A stretch of 44,647 bases of DNA from Pseudomonadales bacterium (GCA_016779585.1 JADHNI010000026.1:1-44647), one strand, 5' to 3'; shown: positions 34,269-43,269, numbered from the stretch's first letter. Numbers and translations are program-made. Notes: generated by a model from the letters alone, not told the origin.

Positions 34269-36653
34269 TTAGAGCGAAAAGCGATATCGCAATGTCACTG
34301 TTCGACCCAGCGGCGTGTTGATGCCGTTATCCAGGTTGTTCGCAGAAGATGGGTCTGCAGCGATTCGACCAGGGATAGACTGGCCAGAAACACCGTAGTA
34401 CTCATCAGCGAGGTTGCGTCCAATCACACTGAACTCATGACGATCGTCAGAGGAGTACAGGCTGACGGATGCATCCAGCAACCAGAAGTTATCCTGGGTG
34501 ATTGGGTTCAACGTATCAGTCAGACCATAGTCGTCGCTGTAGCGAGCGTCAGCAGACACGCTCATGCGCCAGTTGTCTGCTACTGCGAAGTCGTAGGTTG
34601 TACCGATAAAGCCGGTTACCTCAGCATTGTTACGCAGGTCCTCACCATCCAGGTTCTCACCGTTGGCATTGAAGAAGTCATCGGTGTACTCAGAGTTAGT
34701 GAATGCCAGTGCACCACGTACACTCAGGCCATCGATGTCTGTCTGCCACAACATGTCAAACTCAACACCGGAGGTTTCGATGGATGATGCGTTAAACGTG
34801 CTGAACTGGATGTTCGTAGAGTTAAACAACTGAACCTGCAGGTCTGTGTACTCGTAGAAGAACGCGGTACCGTTAAGGCGCATGCTGTTGTCCAGGAAGT
34901 TACCCTTGAAGCCTACTTCACCACCTTCTGCTTCTTCTGATTCGTAAATCAGGAAGCCGTAGCCGTCAAAGCCCGGTGCGATAGGATTCAGTGAAGCGGT
35001 TGGTAGAGCACTGTTGTCGATACCACCAGATTTGAAGCCTTCCTTGTAGGCACCGAAGACGGTGACGTCATCAGTCAGGTCGTAGCTCAGAGCAACTTCC
35101 GGAGAGATATTGTCGTCATCAAACTCAAGACCCTCGATCAGCGGTGGCGCTGTAAATCCGAAGAACTGTGCAAAGAAATGGATGTAAGGAATCTCGATAA
35201 TGCCTTCCTTCTCTTCTTCGGTATAACGAGCACCAAATGTCAGTTCAGTACGATCGTTAATGTCCCAGGTCAAAGACAGGAACGCTGAGTAAACTTCAGA
35301 GTCCGTAGAGTGCTTCTTGTTGTAGTCGTACTCATTGCCAGTTATGGGGTCAGGACCAACGAGAGTGGTTGGATCGCCGAAGATGTTAGGCATGACCGCA
35401 AGGTTGAAAGCGTACTGGTACGCATCAAAGACCTGCTCTACGTCCTGGTAGAAGAAGCCTGCCTGGAAGTTCCAGGCACCGTCGTAAGCACTGGCAAGAC
35501 GGAATTCCTGTGAGAAGGCTTCATAGGTGTTGTTGTGCAGGCCACCGAATACGGTTGCACCGCCACTGTAGTCGTCCAGTTCCCAGTGATCGAGATCAAC
35601 CCACGCCGTGATAGACGTCAGAGAAAGCTCTGGGTTGATGTCCCAGTCTGCCTGGATGGAAAGCAGTTCAGTTTCCTGTTCCAGACCAGCCTCACCGTCA
35701 TCAAAACCCTGTGGCAGACCGGCGCGCAGACCTGGGTTCAGGTACAGGCGATAGTTGTTGCCGTTGAGCTTACAGTCATCCACCGCCTGGAATACGCGGA
35801 AAGGTGCGCCAGCAGAAGGGATACCCGTCGGCTGTGAAGCGCCGTCCGGACAGAGTGATTCACCCCACATGATGCCGCCGCTGCTGTCGTACTCTGAGTA
35901 GTTGTACTTCATCTTCGCAGTGAAATTATCGGTTGGTTCCCAGACCAGAGTCACTCGAGCGTTAAGAGACTCGTCGCCGAACCACTCGTCTGCACCGTTG
36001 GTAGCCGCTAGCGGGTTGTTATCAAACGCAAAGTTTTCGATCAGCTCATCGTTTTCAGTGTGGCCGATAGCCAGTCGTGCACCGAGGGTCTCGGAAAGCG
36101 GACCAGAGATAATCAACTCTGTGGTGACACCTTCGTGTTCGGTTTCAACACCAGCAGAGAGTTGGAATTCGAACTCGTCGCCAGGATCGTTGGTTGTGAT
36201 GGAAACCACACCAGCCGTTGCACTCTTACCGAAGTAAAGAGACTGAGGACCTTTCAGGATTTCCAGCTGACCCATGTCGAGGTAAGAGTTGTGAATGAAT
36301 CGACCGCGGTTAACAACGACGCCGTCGATGTTGATAGCAACCGCCTGGTCAAATGCAGCTGAGATTGAGCTGGAACCAACACCGCGCAGCCGCAGGTTAG
36401 AACCGTTACCGGAACCACCCTGAGCGATCAGCATGTTGGGAACCATCTTGGCAGCGTCCACCAGGTTGGTAATGTTGTAGCGGTCCAGGTCGGCTTCAGT
36501 CATCGCAGCAATGGTGACTGGTACATCCTGGAGTGTTTCCGCCTGTTGTCGTGCTGTTACGGTGATCTCTTCGATCACTGAGTTAGCATAGGCCGGTGAG
36601 CCCAGCCCGGCGAGAACCGCGAGCGCGGTCGCCTTCTTCATGAAAGGTTTCAT
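34269..36653 (-). CDS. TonB-dependent receptor (sphingomonad-type, substrate unknown)
   Basis: 794 aa, outer-membrane. A signal peptide (about residues 1-24, ending SPAYA) is followed by IEEITVTARQQAETLQDVPV (TonB-box-like), a plug domain with NMLIAQGGSGNGSNLRLRGVG and MGQLEILKGPQSLYFGKSATAG, and a long beta-barrel ending LRYRFSL. The type is common in organisms that import lipophilic or complex organic compounds rather than siderophores only. GAGGGGGAAA precedes ATG 7 bases away, so the longer frame is rejected. Two palindromes lie upstream, and a strong terminator follows. Confidence 0.94.
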   Translation of the reverse strand: MKPFMKKATALAVLAGLGSPAYANSVIEEITVTARQQAETLQDVPVTIAAMTEADLDRYNITNLVDAAKMVPNMLIAQGGSGNGSNLRLRGVGSSSISAAFDQAVAINIDGVVVNRGRFIHNSYLDMGQLEILKGPQSLYFGKSATAGVVSITTNDPGDEFEFQLSAGVETEHEGVTTELIISGPLSETLGARLAIGHTENDELIENFAFDNNPLAATNGADEWFGDESLNARVTLVWEPTDNFTAKMKYNYSEYDSSGGIMWGESLCPDGASQPTGIPSAGAPFRVFQAVDDCKLNGNNYRLYLNPGLRAGLPQGFDDGEAGLEQETELLSIQADWDINPELSLTSITAWVDLDHWELDDYSGGATVFGGLHNNTYEAFSQEFRLASAYDGAWNFQAGFFYQDVEQVFDAYQYAFNLAVMPNIFGDPTTLVGPDPITGNEYDYNKKHSTDSEVYSAFLSLTWDINDRTELTFGARYTEEEKEGIIEIPYIHFFAQFFGFTAPPLIEGLEFDDDNISPEVALSYDLTDDVTVFGAYKEGFKSGGIDNSALPTASLNPIAPGFDGYGFLIYESEEAEGGEVGFKGNFLDNSMRLNGTAFFYEYTDLQVQLFNSTNIQFSTFNASSIETSGVEFDMLWQTDIDGLSVRGALAFTNSEYTDDFFNANGENLDGEDLRNNAEVTGFIGTTYDFAVADNWRMSVSADARYSDDYGLTDTLNPITQDNFWLLDASVSLYSSDDRHEFSVIGRNLADEYYGVSGQSIPGRIAADPSSANNLDNGINTPLGRTVTLRYRFSL

Positions 36654-36711
36654 GTTTCCCCCTCTTTCATTGGTTTGGAGTTGTAGCTTCAGCATAAGAG
36701 GCTGGTTATTC

Positions 36712-36735
36712 GTTTCCGAAACCTGACCCCAGGTT
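36712..36735. promoter_or_regulatory. Overlapping palindromes upstream of the TonB receptor gene
   Basis: gtttc-c-gaaac (36712-36722) is a perfect palindrome around one base and shares three bases with aacctg-accc-caggtt (36720-36735), a second six-base inverted repeat. They sit 59-82 bases ahead of the receptor start, where an operator would be. No matching regulator gene is in the window, and neither site matches a motif I can name. Confidence 0.45.
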
Positions 36736-36787
36736 CATCTGAAGCGCGTTATTTTCCATGCCCGCTATGTAGGGTGCAACCTTACAA

Positions 36788-38026
36788 TTAGCTGTAGCGC
36801 GCCTCGGTCACGGTATCCGTATCACCACCCCGGACGGCTTCTACTGCATCTCTCAGGTCGGCCAGGTAGATGTCGGTCACTTCCAGGTGGAACGGCGAGA
36901 GCATGAGGTGCAGGGCTTTCGGATCGGTGGTCAGGCTGGTGAACCAGCCTTTTTTGTAGAGTTGCTTGTAGATGGCGAAAACGTCCAGATCAGGGTGGCT
37001 GAAGGCGACGATACCCAGTTGGGGTTCACCCAGAACCTTGAACCCAAGCTGCGACACCCCGTTTTCTATGGCCTCGCGGGCATCGGTGACTTGTTTGTGC
37101 TTCGCACAATAACCTTCGATGCCAAGGTAATTCATGACAGCCCAGGCAGCTGAAATGGCGCCGCCGGGTCTTGTGCCGGCCAGGGTCGGCGTAATCATCC
37201 GGCCGCCAGGCCAGTCGTCGCAGTCAAAAATCATGTGCTGCCTGAGTTGCTCTGAGCGAAAAAGCACCGTCGAGGCACCCTTGGCGCAGAAGCCGTATTT
37301 GTGCAGATCAGCCGACATGGAGCAGACACCGGCTATTTCAAAGTCAAATGGAGGTATATCGGCGCCATTCATGCGCACAAATGGCGCGATGTAGCCGCCC
37401 ACACAGGCATCCACATGCAGCCAGGTGTTTCTTTTTTCTGCCAGGTCTCCGAGTTCCGAAATCGGGTCGATCAGGCCGTAAGGGAAACTGGGTGCAGAGC
37501 CCACCAGCATGATGGTGTTGTTGTCCATGGCAGCTTCCATGGCAGCAACATCTGCCAGCAGGTCATCCCTGCAGGCGACCCGGCGCAGTTCAAGACTCAT
37601 CATCTTTGCTGCCTTGTCGAACGCCGGGTGGGCGGAATAGGGCGCAACGATATTGGGTTGCCCCTCGATCCTGTTGTTGGCGAACGCATGGTCACGTGCC
37701 GCTTTTACCGCCATGTTGATGGAGTCGGTACCGCCGGAGGTGATGTTTCCAGCAGCATCTACGGGACCATGCAGGAGGCTTAACCCCATACCGACCACCT
37801 CGTCTTCCATCTGCTTCAGGCTTGGGAAAGCGAGTGGCCCCAACCCGTTTTCCGACATGTACATGGTGTAGGCTTCTTTCTGCACCTGCGCCACGTCTTC
37901 ACCCGCATTAAATACGTACACCGCGGTTTTTCCTTCACGCCACTTGGCGTCGCCGCCACCACGCTCGATCATTTCCTGCTTCAGTTCAGACCAGTCGCGA
38001 CTTTCCCGGGGCATGTCTTTCAGCAT
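36788..38026 (-). CDS. PLP-dependent lyase/decarboxylase, sphingosine-1-phosphate-lyase-like
   Basis: 412 aa without the N-terminal membrane anchor of eukaryotic lyases. Fold-type I PLP enzyme with NITSGGTDSINMAVKAARD (residues 94-112, phosphate-binding turn), WLHVDACVGGY (Asp206, pyridine-nitrogen partner) and SADLHKYGFCAKG (Lys243 Schiff base, with the preceding His242 typical of this group). The HKYGF-KG form is that of the S1P-lyase branch of group II decarboxylases. It could cleave a phosphorylated amino alcohol or decarboxylate an amino acid. First-class support for the fold; the substrate is unknown. It lies downstream of two amidohydrolases and an ABM protein, gaps of 3-12 bases, one operon. 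Confidence 0.9.
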   Translation of the reverse strand: MLKDMPRESRDWSELKQEMIERGGGDAKWREGKTAVYVFNAGEDVAQVQKEAYTMYMSENGLGPLAFPSLKQMEDEVVGMGLSLLHGPVDAAGNITSGGTDSINMAVKAARDHAFANNRIEGQPNIVAPYSAHPAFDKAAKMMSLELRRVACRDDLLADVAAMEAAMDNNTIMLVGSAPSFPYGLIDPISELGDLAEKRNTWLHVDACVGGYIAPFVRMNGADIPPFDFEIAGVCSMSADLHKYGFCAKGASTVLFRSEQLRQHMIFDCDDWPGGRMITPTLAGTRPGGAISAAWAVMNYLGIEGYCAKHKQVTDAREAIENGVSQLGFKVLGEPQLGIVAFSHPDLDVFAIYKQLYKKGWFTSLTTDPKALHLMLSPFHLEVTDIYLADLRDAVEAVRGGDTDTVTEARYS

Positions 38027-38037
38027 GTGAGTTCCTG

Positions 38038-39291
38038 TTATTCGATAGGTGTTGCGAGGTACGGGTTGGGGTTTGCCAGGTCCTGGTAAAGGACGCCGTC
38101 GTGCATGACCGTCAGCTTGCCATGATCCTGCAGCACCGTGATGTCTTCCAGCGGATTGCCGTCGACGATAACAAGGTCAGCCAGTGTGTCTGCTTCGAGA
38201 GTACCCACGCTGCCGTTCGGATCGTAAGCCTGCCCACCCCAGCGGGTTGCGCAGATCAGTGATTCGGCATTGCTCATACCAAACAGGTTCACAAAGTACT
38301 CGAGATCTTTGGCATAGGTTCCGTGGGGCGCGATGGAAATACCATAGTCACCACCAACCACCAGGCGGATGCCCGCGGCGCGCAGTTTTTCGACAGTCGC
38401 TACAGTCGCCTCGATCTCTGCCTCGTATCCCTGCTTGATCACGGTTTCCCGGGAGACACCGATCGTCTCGCATTTCTCCAGGTAAGTGACTTCCCAGGCG
38501 ATGGCCGGACCGACAAAGATGCTGTCTTTCTTTTCCACGAGCAGTTCAATCGCTTCATCGTCCAGGTAGTTGGCGTGCCCGACATAGTCCACGCCCGCGC
38601 GGACAGCCTGCTTCACTGCCGCCGCTGATCGGGCGTGGCAGGCGACACGCATTTTTCTTCGGTGAGCTTCTTCAACGATCGCGTTACATTCCTCATCGGT
38701 GAAAGACAGTTCCCCCGGTGGGTTCTGCGGATTGATGGCTTCGCCATCAACAAATATCTTGACCACATCGACACCCAGCTTGCGCTGTTCGCGAACAGCC
38801 TTGCGCAGCGCCCAGGGTCCGTCAGCAATCTGGCTGAGCCCGCCACCGGAATCAACGTTGCTGGCGGTGGCACCAAGGTCCCTGCCTGCGGCAAGCAGCC
38901 TCGGGCCGATAATCTTTTTCTCATTGATGGCGGCTCTCAGCGCAACATCAATTTTGTAGGTGGATCCGAAACTTACGGCGGAGGTGAAACCGGAAGCCAC
39001 CATCAGTCGTGCGTTCCGCACTGCCGTCAGCGTGGCGTCCTCCACCAGGGTCTCGCCGATGGCAAAGGGGCTGGCGTCAGCAAAAGAAAGATGCGCGTGT
39101 GTTTCGGTCATACCGGGCATGACAAACCGGCCGCCGAGATCCTGGTGGACTATATCCGTCGGTGTTTCCGGCATACCGTCCGCGGGTCCGGCGTACCGGA
39201 TCCGGTTGCCGTCAACCCAGACAGCGCCGTTTTCGATGGTGTTTTCGTCGGTCGCCGTAAACAGTGTGGCGTTGGTAAATATCTGGTGCAT
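38038..39291 (-). CDS. Metal-dependent amidohydrolase (imidazolonepropionase/prolidase-like)
   Basis: 417 aa. Metal ligands are H65-x-H67 (METHAHLSF), K178 probably carbamylated (DVVKIFVDGEA), H219 (ACHARS), H239 (VGHANYLDD) and D315 (GGDYGISIAPHG). A composite beta-sandwich surrounds the TIM barrel, as the N-terminus FTNATLFTATDENT and C-terminus GTLEADTLADLVIVDGNPL show. Two-metal amidohydrolase; it could open a lactam, amide or ester. Cytoplasmic, since there is no signal peptide. It is 11 bases upstream of the PLP enzyme gene and 12 bases downstream of the next amidohydrolase, so it belongs to the same operon. Confidence 0.93.
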   Translation of the reverse strand: MHQIFTNATLFTATDENTIENGAVWVDGNRIRYAGPADGMPETPTDIVHQDLGGRFVMPGMTETHAHLSFADASPFAIGETLVEDATLTAVRNARLMVASGFTSAVSFGSTYKIDVALRAAINEKKIIGPRLLAAGRDLGATASNVDSGGGLSQIADGPWALRKAVREQRKLGVDVVKIFVDGEAINPQNPPGELSFTDEECNAIVEEAHRRKMRVACHARSAAAVKQAVRAGVDYVGHANYLDDEAIELLVEKKDSIFVGPAIAWEVTYLEKCETIGVSRETVIKQGYEAEIEATVATVEKLRAAGIRLVVGGDYGISIAPHGTYAKDLEYFVNLFGMSNAESLICATRWGGQAYDPNGSVGTLEADTLADLVIVDGNPLEDITVLQDHGKLTVMHDGVLYQDLANPNPYLATPIE

Positions 39292-39303
39292 GGTGTTCTC
39301 CTG

Positions 39304-40278
39304 TTAGCGCTCCAGCCGCAGCAGTTTTTCTCCGTTTGCAGTGAGGCTTGCAGCGAAATCGTCAGCCGCCGATGGTGTATCCCATCCGCCAAAGTTGGTG
39401 CCGTAAACCAGGCGATCCTGTCCAACAACTTCCAGCAGGCGGTTGTGGGCAGTTTCACCATCAACGTGGGCATCAAACCAGATTTTCCTGACCATGGTTT
39501 GCAGGCCGTGTTCCTTGATGGATTCCGGTACCCAGGTGCCGAACTGGGTCATGCCGACGAATCGGTCATAGAGATAGGGCAGGGCGCCGCCACCGTGTGA
39601 GATGCAGATGTCGACATCAGGGTGGCGTTCAAACACGCCACCGAACAGCAGCGTTGCGCAGGCAACCATCTCCTCGTACGGATACCCGAGCAGAATCGTG
39701 AGATTGAACCGGTTCAGTCTCTCGTCATCGGGACCCTTGTCACCCCCGGAAGAAGCGGGATGCAGGAACAGCGGTACGTCCAGTTCCACCAGCGCTCGGT
39801 AGAAATCATCCAGGCGCGGATCGTCCAGCGGGTAGGGATAGTTGGTGCCTGTGTAGGCGGCAACCAGCCCAAGTTCCTTCACCGCGCGATGCAGTTCCTC
39901 GATGGCCGCGTCCACGTTCTGCATCGGCAGGCAGGCGGCGCCGTAAAACTTCCCGGGATAGTTGCTGACCAGTTTTGCCATGGCGTCGTTATGAATCCGG
40001 CAGTACTGGATGGCCAGGTTGTCAGGAATAAAATGAAACATGGTGAGCGGATTGGGAGACAGCAGCTGTCGATCAATGCCCATCTGTGCCATTCGCTCTT
40101 CGCGCAGGTCCATTTCCATGAAGGCTGTGCCGCGATATTCCATTGGTTTCATCTGGAATTCACCGACCCGGAAGAAGGGAACGCCGTTCTCGTCTTTTGA
40201 GAGTTCAGGACCGAACTTGCCGGCCTGGCCGAATCCTTCTTCCAGGATGATGTGTGCGTGCAGGTCTAGGATGGACAT
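39304..40278 (-). CDS. Amidohydrolase-2 family (ACMSD-like) protein with unusual Asn
   Basis: 324 aa TIM-barrel enzyme. The HxH pair is H7-A-H9 (LDLHAHII), then H173 (FLHPAS) and H228 (ISHGGG). The final ligand position, normally Asp in GSDxP of ACMSD and related non-hydrolytic decarboxylases, reads YGTNFGGWDTP, so Asn295 is in its place, with Asp300 five residues later. The family decarboxylates or hydrolyses aromatic and semialdehyde acids. In this branch the change may be tolerated, or it may indicate altered chemistry. It is in the operon between the ABM gene and the other amidohydrolase. Confidence 0.9.
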   Translation of the reverse strand: MSILDLHAHIILEEGFGQAGKFGPELSKDENGVPFFRVGEFQMKPMEYRGTAFMEMDLREERMAQMGIDRQLLSPNPLTMFHFIPDNLAIQYCRIHNDAMAKLVSNYPGKFYGAACLPMQNVDAAIEELHRAVKELGLVAAYTGTNYPYPLDDPRLDDFYRALVELDVPLFLHPASSGGDKGPDDERLNRFNLTILLGYPYEEMVACATLLFGGVFERHPDVDICISHGGGALPYLYDRFVGMTQFGTWVPESIKEHGLQTMVRKIWFDAHVDGETAHNRLLEVVGQDRLVYGTNFGGWDTPSAADDFAASLTANGEKLLRLER

Positions 40279-40281
40279 GAT

Positions 40282-40629
40282 TCAGTCTGCGAAGAACACT
40301 TCTTTGCGTTCCCCGTTCGGGCCGTAAACCGGCTCACCCCGTTCAACCAGGTAGGCCTGGTTAATGCTTTCCTTGATACCGGCACCCTGCAGCACCTCAA
40401 CCATCTTGTCGTAGTTCGGGTGCTTGAAATGTGCAGCGAGGCTGTCGCTGTCTTCCCAGAGCTCATAAACCTGGATCCTGGTAGGTACCGAGGGGTCAGG
40501 TGCAAAACAGTAGGCGTGACAACCGGCTTCTTCTTCCCGGGTTGCCAGCTGGACATCCGCCGTTACTTCAACGGCGCGATCCCTGTCAGCCTGGTTTTCG
40601 AACTCAAGTGCTGCGACAACAATAATCAT
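40282..40629 (-). CDS. Antibiotic-biosynthesis-monooxygenase-fold protein
   Basis: 115 aa. An ABM dimeric alpha/beta-barrel domain: MIIVVAALEFENQADRDRAV, GCHAYCFAPDPSVPTRIQVYELW, LAAHFKHPNYDKMV. It lacks the conserved cofactor residues of oxygenases with bound metals, as the family does. First gene of the minus-strand operon, three bases upstream of the ACMSD-like gene. In such clusters these proteins often oxidise or isomerise quinone-like or aromatic intermediates; the actual role is unknown. Divergent from the membrane-anchored carboxylesterase gene with 170 bases between the starts. Confidence 0.9.
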   Translation of the reverse strand: MIIVVAALEFENQADRDRAVEVTADVQLATREEEAGCHAYCFAPDPSVPTRIQVYELWEDSDSLAAHFKHPNYDKMVEVLQGAGIKESINQAYLVERGEPVYGPNGERKEVFFAD

Positions 40630-40705
40630 GGTTTCCCTCTTCTTTATTCTGATTGGCGTGTGTAGAAAGTTTTTGTAGAGACGTGATGCTAAACCAGTTC
40701 CCCAA

Positions 40706-40735
40706 CGCTTTACAAAAAAGAAGCGTTTACAAAAC
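40706..40735. promoter_or_regulatory. Direct repeats in the divergent promoter region
   Basis: cgctttacaaaa (40706-40717) and gcgtttacaaaac (40723-40735) share TTTACAAAA, 17 bases apart, that is on the same face of the helix within two turns. They lie between the ABM and carboxylesterase starts. Slightly downstream TATAAC (40761) with TGG ahead could be an extended -10 for the plus strand, without a good -35. A regulator binding site controlling both operons is plausible, not shown. Confidence 0.4.
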
Positions 40736-40799
40736 GGCTAAAACTCCTGACTTTGCGTGGTATAACATTGGTAGCATCTACCGTACGGGGCCGTTCGTC

Positions 40800-42608
40800 A
40801 TGCTGAGATTTTTCCTGTATTCCCTTCTAGCTATTGTCCTGCTTGTCGGTGGCGCCGTGTTTGGTGTCGTGCAGTACCTCTCGCCCGAAGATGAAGGACC
40901 GAAGCTGGCATCCCCGTCTTCTACAAGAACAATTTCTTCAGGGCGGATCATTGGTTACCAGAGTCCTGGCGGTGCCCACGCATGGCTGGGCATTCCCTAC
41001 GCTGACGCCGCTCGCTGGCGGGCGCCCCGGCCAAAGGTGCCATGGGCAGATCGCCGCGAAACGCTTGATTATGGCCCCCAGTGCCCGCAGCTGCCTGCCG
41101 TTCCTGACAGTGATACAGGCAGGGGCTACGTCGGTGAAGAAAACTGCCTCAGCCTGAATGTCTGGGCGCCACCTCATCACCCCGATACAGTGCCTGCCGG
41201 GGAAGAGCGCCTGCCCGTTATGGTCTGGATTCATGGTGGTGGCAATACCATCGGAAGTGGCGGCAGCGAAATCCTGAAGGCCTATGATGGCTCAGTGATG
41301 GCGACGGAGAACGAAGTCATTGTTGTGTCTGTTAACTACCGGCTCGGACCACTTGGCTGGTTCCTGCACCCGGCCATCGAGGGGACGGCGCCCACTCCTG
41401 GAGATGCGTCCGGGAACTTCGGCACGCTGGACCTGATCCAGGCGCTCGGCTGGGTGCACCAGAACATTTCGAGATTTGGCGGGGACCCAGGCAACGTGAC
41501 CATCTACGGCGAGTCTGCCGGCGGCTATAACGTTCTCAGCCTGATGGCATCACCACTGGCCCGGGGGCTGTTTCATCGCGCTATTGTTCAGAGCGGTGAT
41601 CTCAGGGTGTACTCGCGGGATGAGGCGATGAACCGGAAATGGAACTCCCAGGGCCGTGATATGTGGGGTTCCCGGAAAATGGTTGGCCAGTGGCTAATCG
41701 ACCAGGGAAGGGCGGCAGATATGGATACAGCCCTGGAACTGCAGGACTCGATGGATGAGGCAGAGCTTGCCGCCTGGCTCAGGTCCCTGTCGGTCGCTGA
41801 ACTCTACAGCATTTTTGACGCTGACTTTGCCGGCATGATCGAGATGCCGCTGATTCTCGGTGATGGCTATGTCATACCCGCCATGACCACGGCACAAATT
41901 TTTGCTGACCCGAACAATTTTTCCAGGGTGCCGATGATGATCGGTTCAAACCGGGACGAAATGCGTCTCTTTATGGCCTTTTTGCCTGACTATGTGGAAA
42001 CCACAGGTGGCTTCCCCACGAAGATCAGGGACGTCGATGTGTTTCATCGTGATACCCGTTACGCGACTGACTTCTGGCGAGCGCAGGGTGTGGATGCCAT
42101 CGCGGAAGCCGTCAGCCTGCACCAGGATGTTTATGCCTACCGGTTTGATGCCGATGACTGGCGCAATCTTGGATTTATCGATTTCAAGGATCTGTTCGGT
42201 GCTGCGCATGTCTTTGAGATTCCGTTTATCTTTGGTTACTTCCCTGAACCCTCAAGGCTGGTTTTCCCGGATTCAACCATGGATGAACTGGAGCTCCTTT
42301 CCGGTTCAATGATGTCCTACTGGGCGGCGTTCGCTTATAACGGCAACCCGGCTAAAGGTATGACCGGTGAAGAAACGCCATGGTTGCCCTGGCGACAACA
42401 GGATTCGGGGCACAACATGCTTCTCGATACTGAAAGTGATGGTGGCATCCGCATGACGCAGGAGATTGTGAGACTGGAAGAGGTCAAGGCAGATTTCATG
42501 TCGGATACCAGCTTCGCCTCAAGCGAGGAGAAATGTCGCGCTTACCGCAACGTTTACTGGGGTGACCTGTACGATCCCTATGAGTACGAGTCCCTCGGTT
42601 GCCGCTAG
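40800..42608 (+). CDS. Membrane-anchored or exported type B carboxylesterase
   Basis: 602 aa. An N-terminal hydrophobic helix (FLYSLLAIVLLVGGAVFGVV, residues 5-24) anchors or exports the protein. The catalytic domain shows AWLGIPYADAARWRAP, ENCLSLNVWAP, VMVWIHGGGNTIG, VVSVNYRLGPLGW, the nucleophile elbow GESAGGYN with Ser239, and AAHVFEIPFIFGYF carrying the likely catalytic His. It hydrolyses esters, probably at the outer face of the inner membrane or in the periplasm. ATG MLRFFLYS is chosen since an upstream frame has no signal or homology. It heads a plus-strand run with 10-base overlap to the next gene. Confidence 0.92.
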   Translation: MLRFFLYSLLAIVLLVGGAVFGVVQYLSPEDEGPKLASPSSTRTISSGRIIGYQSPGGAHAWLGIPYADAARWRAPRPKVPWADRRETLDYGPQCPQLPAVPDSDTGRGYVGEENCLSLNVWAPPHHPDTVPAGEERLPVMVWIHGGGNTIGSGGSEILKAYDGSVMATENEVIVVSVNYRLGPLGWFLHPAIEGTAPTPGDASGNFGTLDLIQALGWVHQNISRFGGDPGNVTIYGESAGGYNVLSLMASPLARGLFHRAIVQSGDLRVYSRDEAMNRKWNSQGRDMWGSRKMVGQWLIDQGRAADMDTALELQDSMDEAELAAWLRSLSVAELYSIFDADFAGMIEMPLILGDGYVIPAMTTAQIFADPNNFSRVPMMIGSNRDEMRLFMAFLPDYVETTGGFPTKIRDVDVFHRDTRYATDFWRAQGVDAIAEAVSLHQDVYAYRFDADDWRNLGFIDFKDLFGAAHVFEIPFIFGYFPEPSRLVFPDSTMDELELLSGSMMSYWAAFAYNGNPAKGMTGEETPWLPWRQQDSGHNMLLDTESDGGIRMTQEIVRLEEVKADFMSDTSFASSEEKCRAYRNVYWGDLYDPYEYESLGCR

Positions 42609-43267
42609 ATCAGGAACTGCATGACGAAGGCCTGGTATTGCAGGCAGTCATCGAAGTCTCCGGGTGCCAGGTACCGCTGCCGGCCCGTGCCCTGGGTTTT
42701 CGGCAGCTGATTGTGCTTGGCCATGGCGGCCGGACCTTCTTCGATCGCACTTTCTCAGATGAATCAGTTGCCAATAATTCTGATCCCCTGGATGGGCGAT
42801 CAATCAGCCTGTTTAAAGGTTTCATGACGAGCGTAGGCTGCGCGGAATTCGACATTCTCTATCCAACGCGACACGACTCGCTTGATCTTCGTAAGCTGGG
42901 TGCGCAGCTCGGCTGGCAAAGCGACTCGCAGCTGGGTATCGGCATTCATCCCGTGTGGGGTACCTGGTTTGCCTATCGGCTCGTCGCGGTTGCCAACACC
43001 GCGTTGCCGGTCAGCCAGCCAGAGCCAGCGGCAGATCCCTGCGGCGCCTGTATCGAAAAGCCTTGCCTCGCCGCATGTCCGGTAGCAGCAACCGGTGATG
43101 AGTTTCAGTTAAATGCATGTTCTGCTGAACGACTTCGTGAAGGGGCCAGCTGTGCGGATCGCTGCCTCGCGAGAGAAGTCTGCCCGGTCGGGATCGATCA
43201 CAAATACAGCAGGGCCCAGGTCCGTTATCACTACCGGCAATCCTATGCGGCGCTGAGGGAAGCGTAA
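42599..43267 (+). CDS. 4Fe-4S ferredoxin-type protein, QueG/MMACHC-like
   Basis: 222 aa. Two iron-sulfur motifs are in the C-terminal half: DPCGACIEKPCLAACP (C-x2-C-x4-C-x3-CP) and ASCADRCLAREVCPVG (C-x3-C-x4-CPVG). The N-terminal half is a globular domain (QLIVLGHGGRTFFD, GIHPVWGTWFAYR) of the kind found before the cluster in epoxyqueuosine-reductase-like or corrinoid-processing proteins. The cofactor and substrate are unknown; weak similarity only, so an accurate name is not given. Start TTG, overlapping the upstream stop by 10 bases. Confidence 0.8.
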   Translation: MPLDQELHDEGLVLQAVIEVSGCQVPLPARALGFRQLIVLGHGGRTFFDRTFSDESVANNSDPLDGRSISLFKGFMTSVGCAEFDILYPTRHDSLDLRKLGAQLGWQSDSQLGIGIHPVWGTWFAYRLVAVANTALPVSQPEPAADPCGACIEKPCLAACPVAATGDEFQLNACSAERLREGASCADRCLAREVCPVGIDHKYSRAQVRYHYRQSYAALREA

Positions 43268-43269
43268 GC

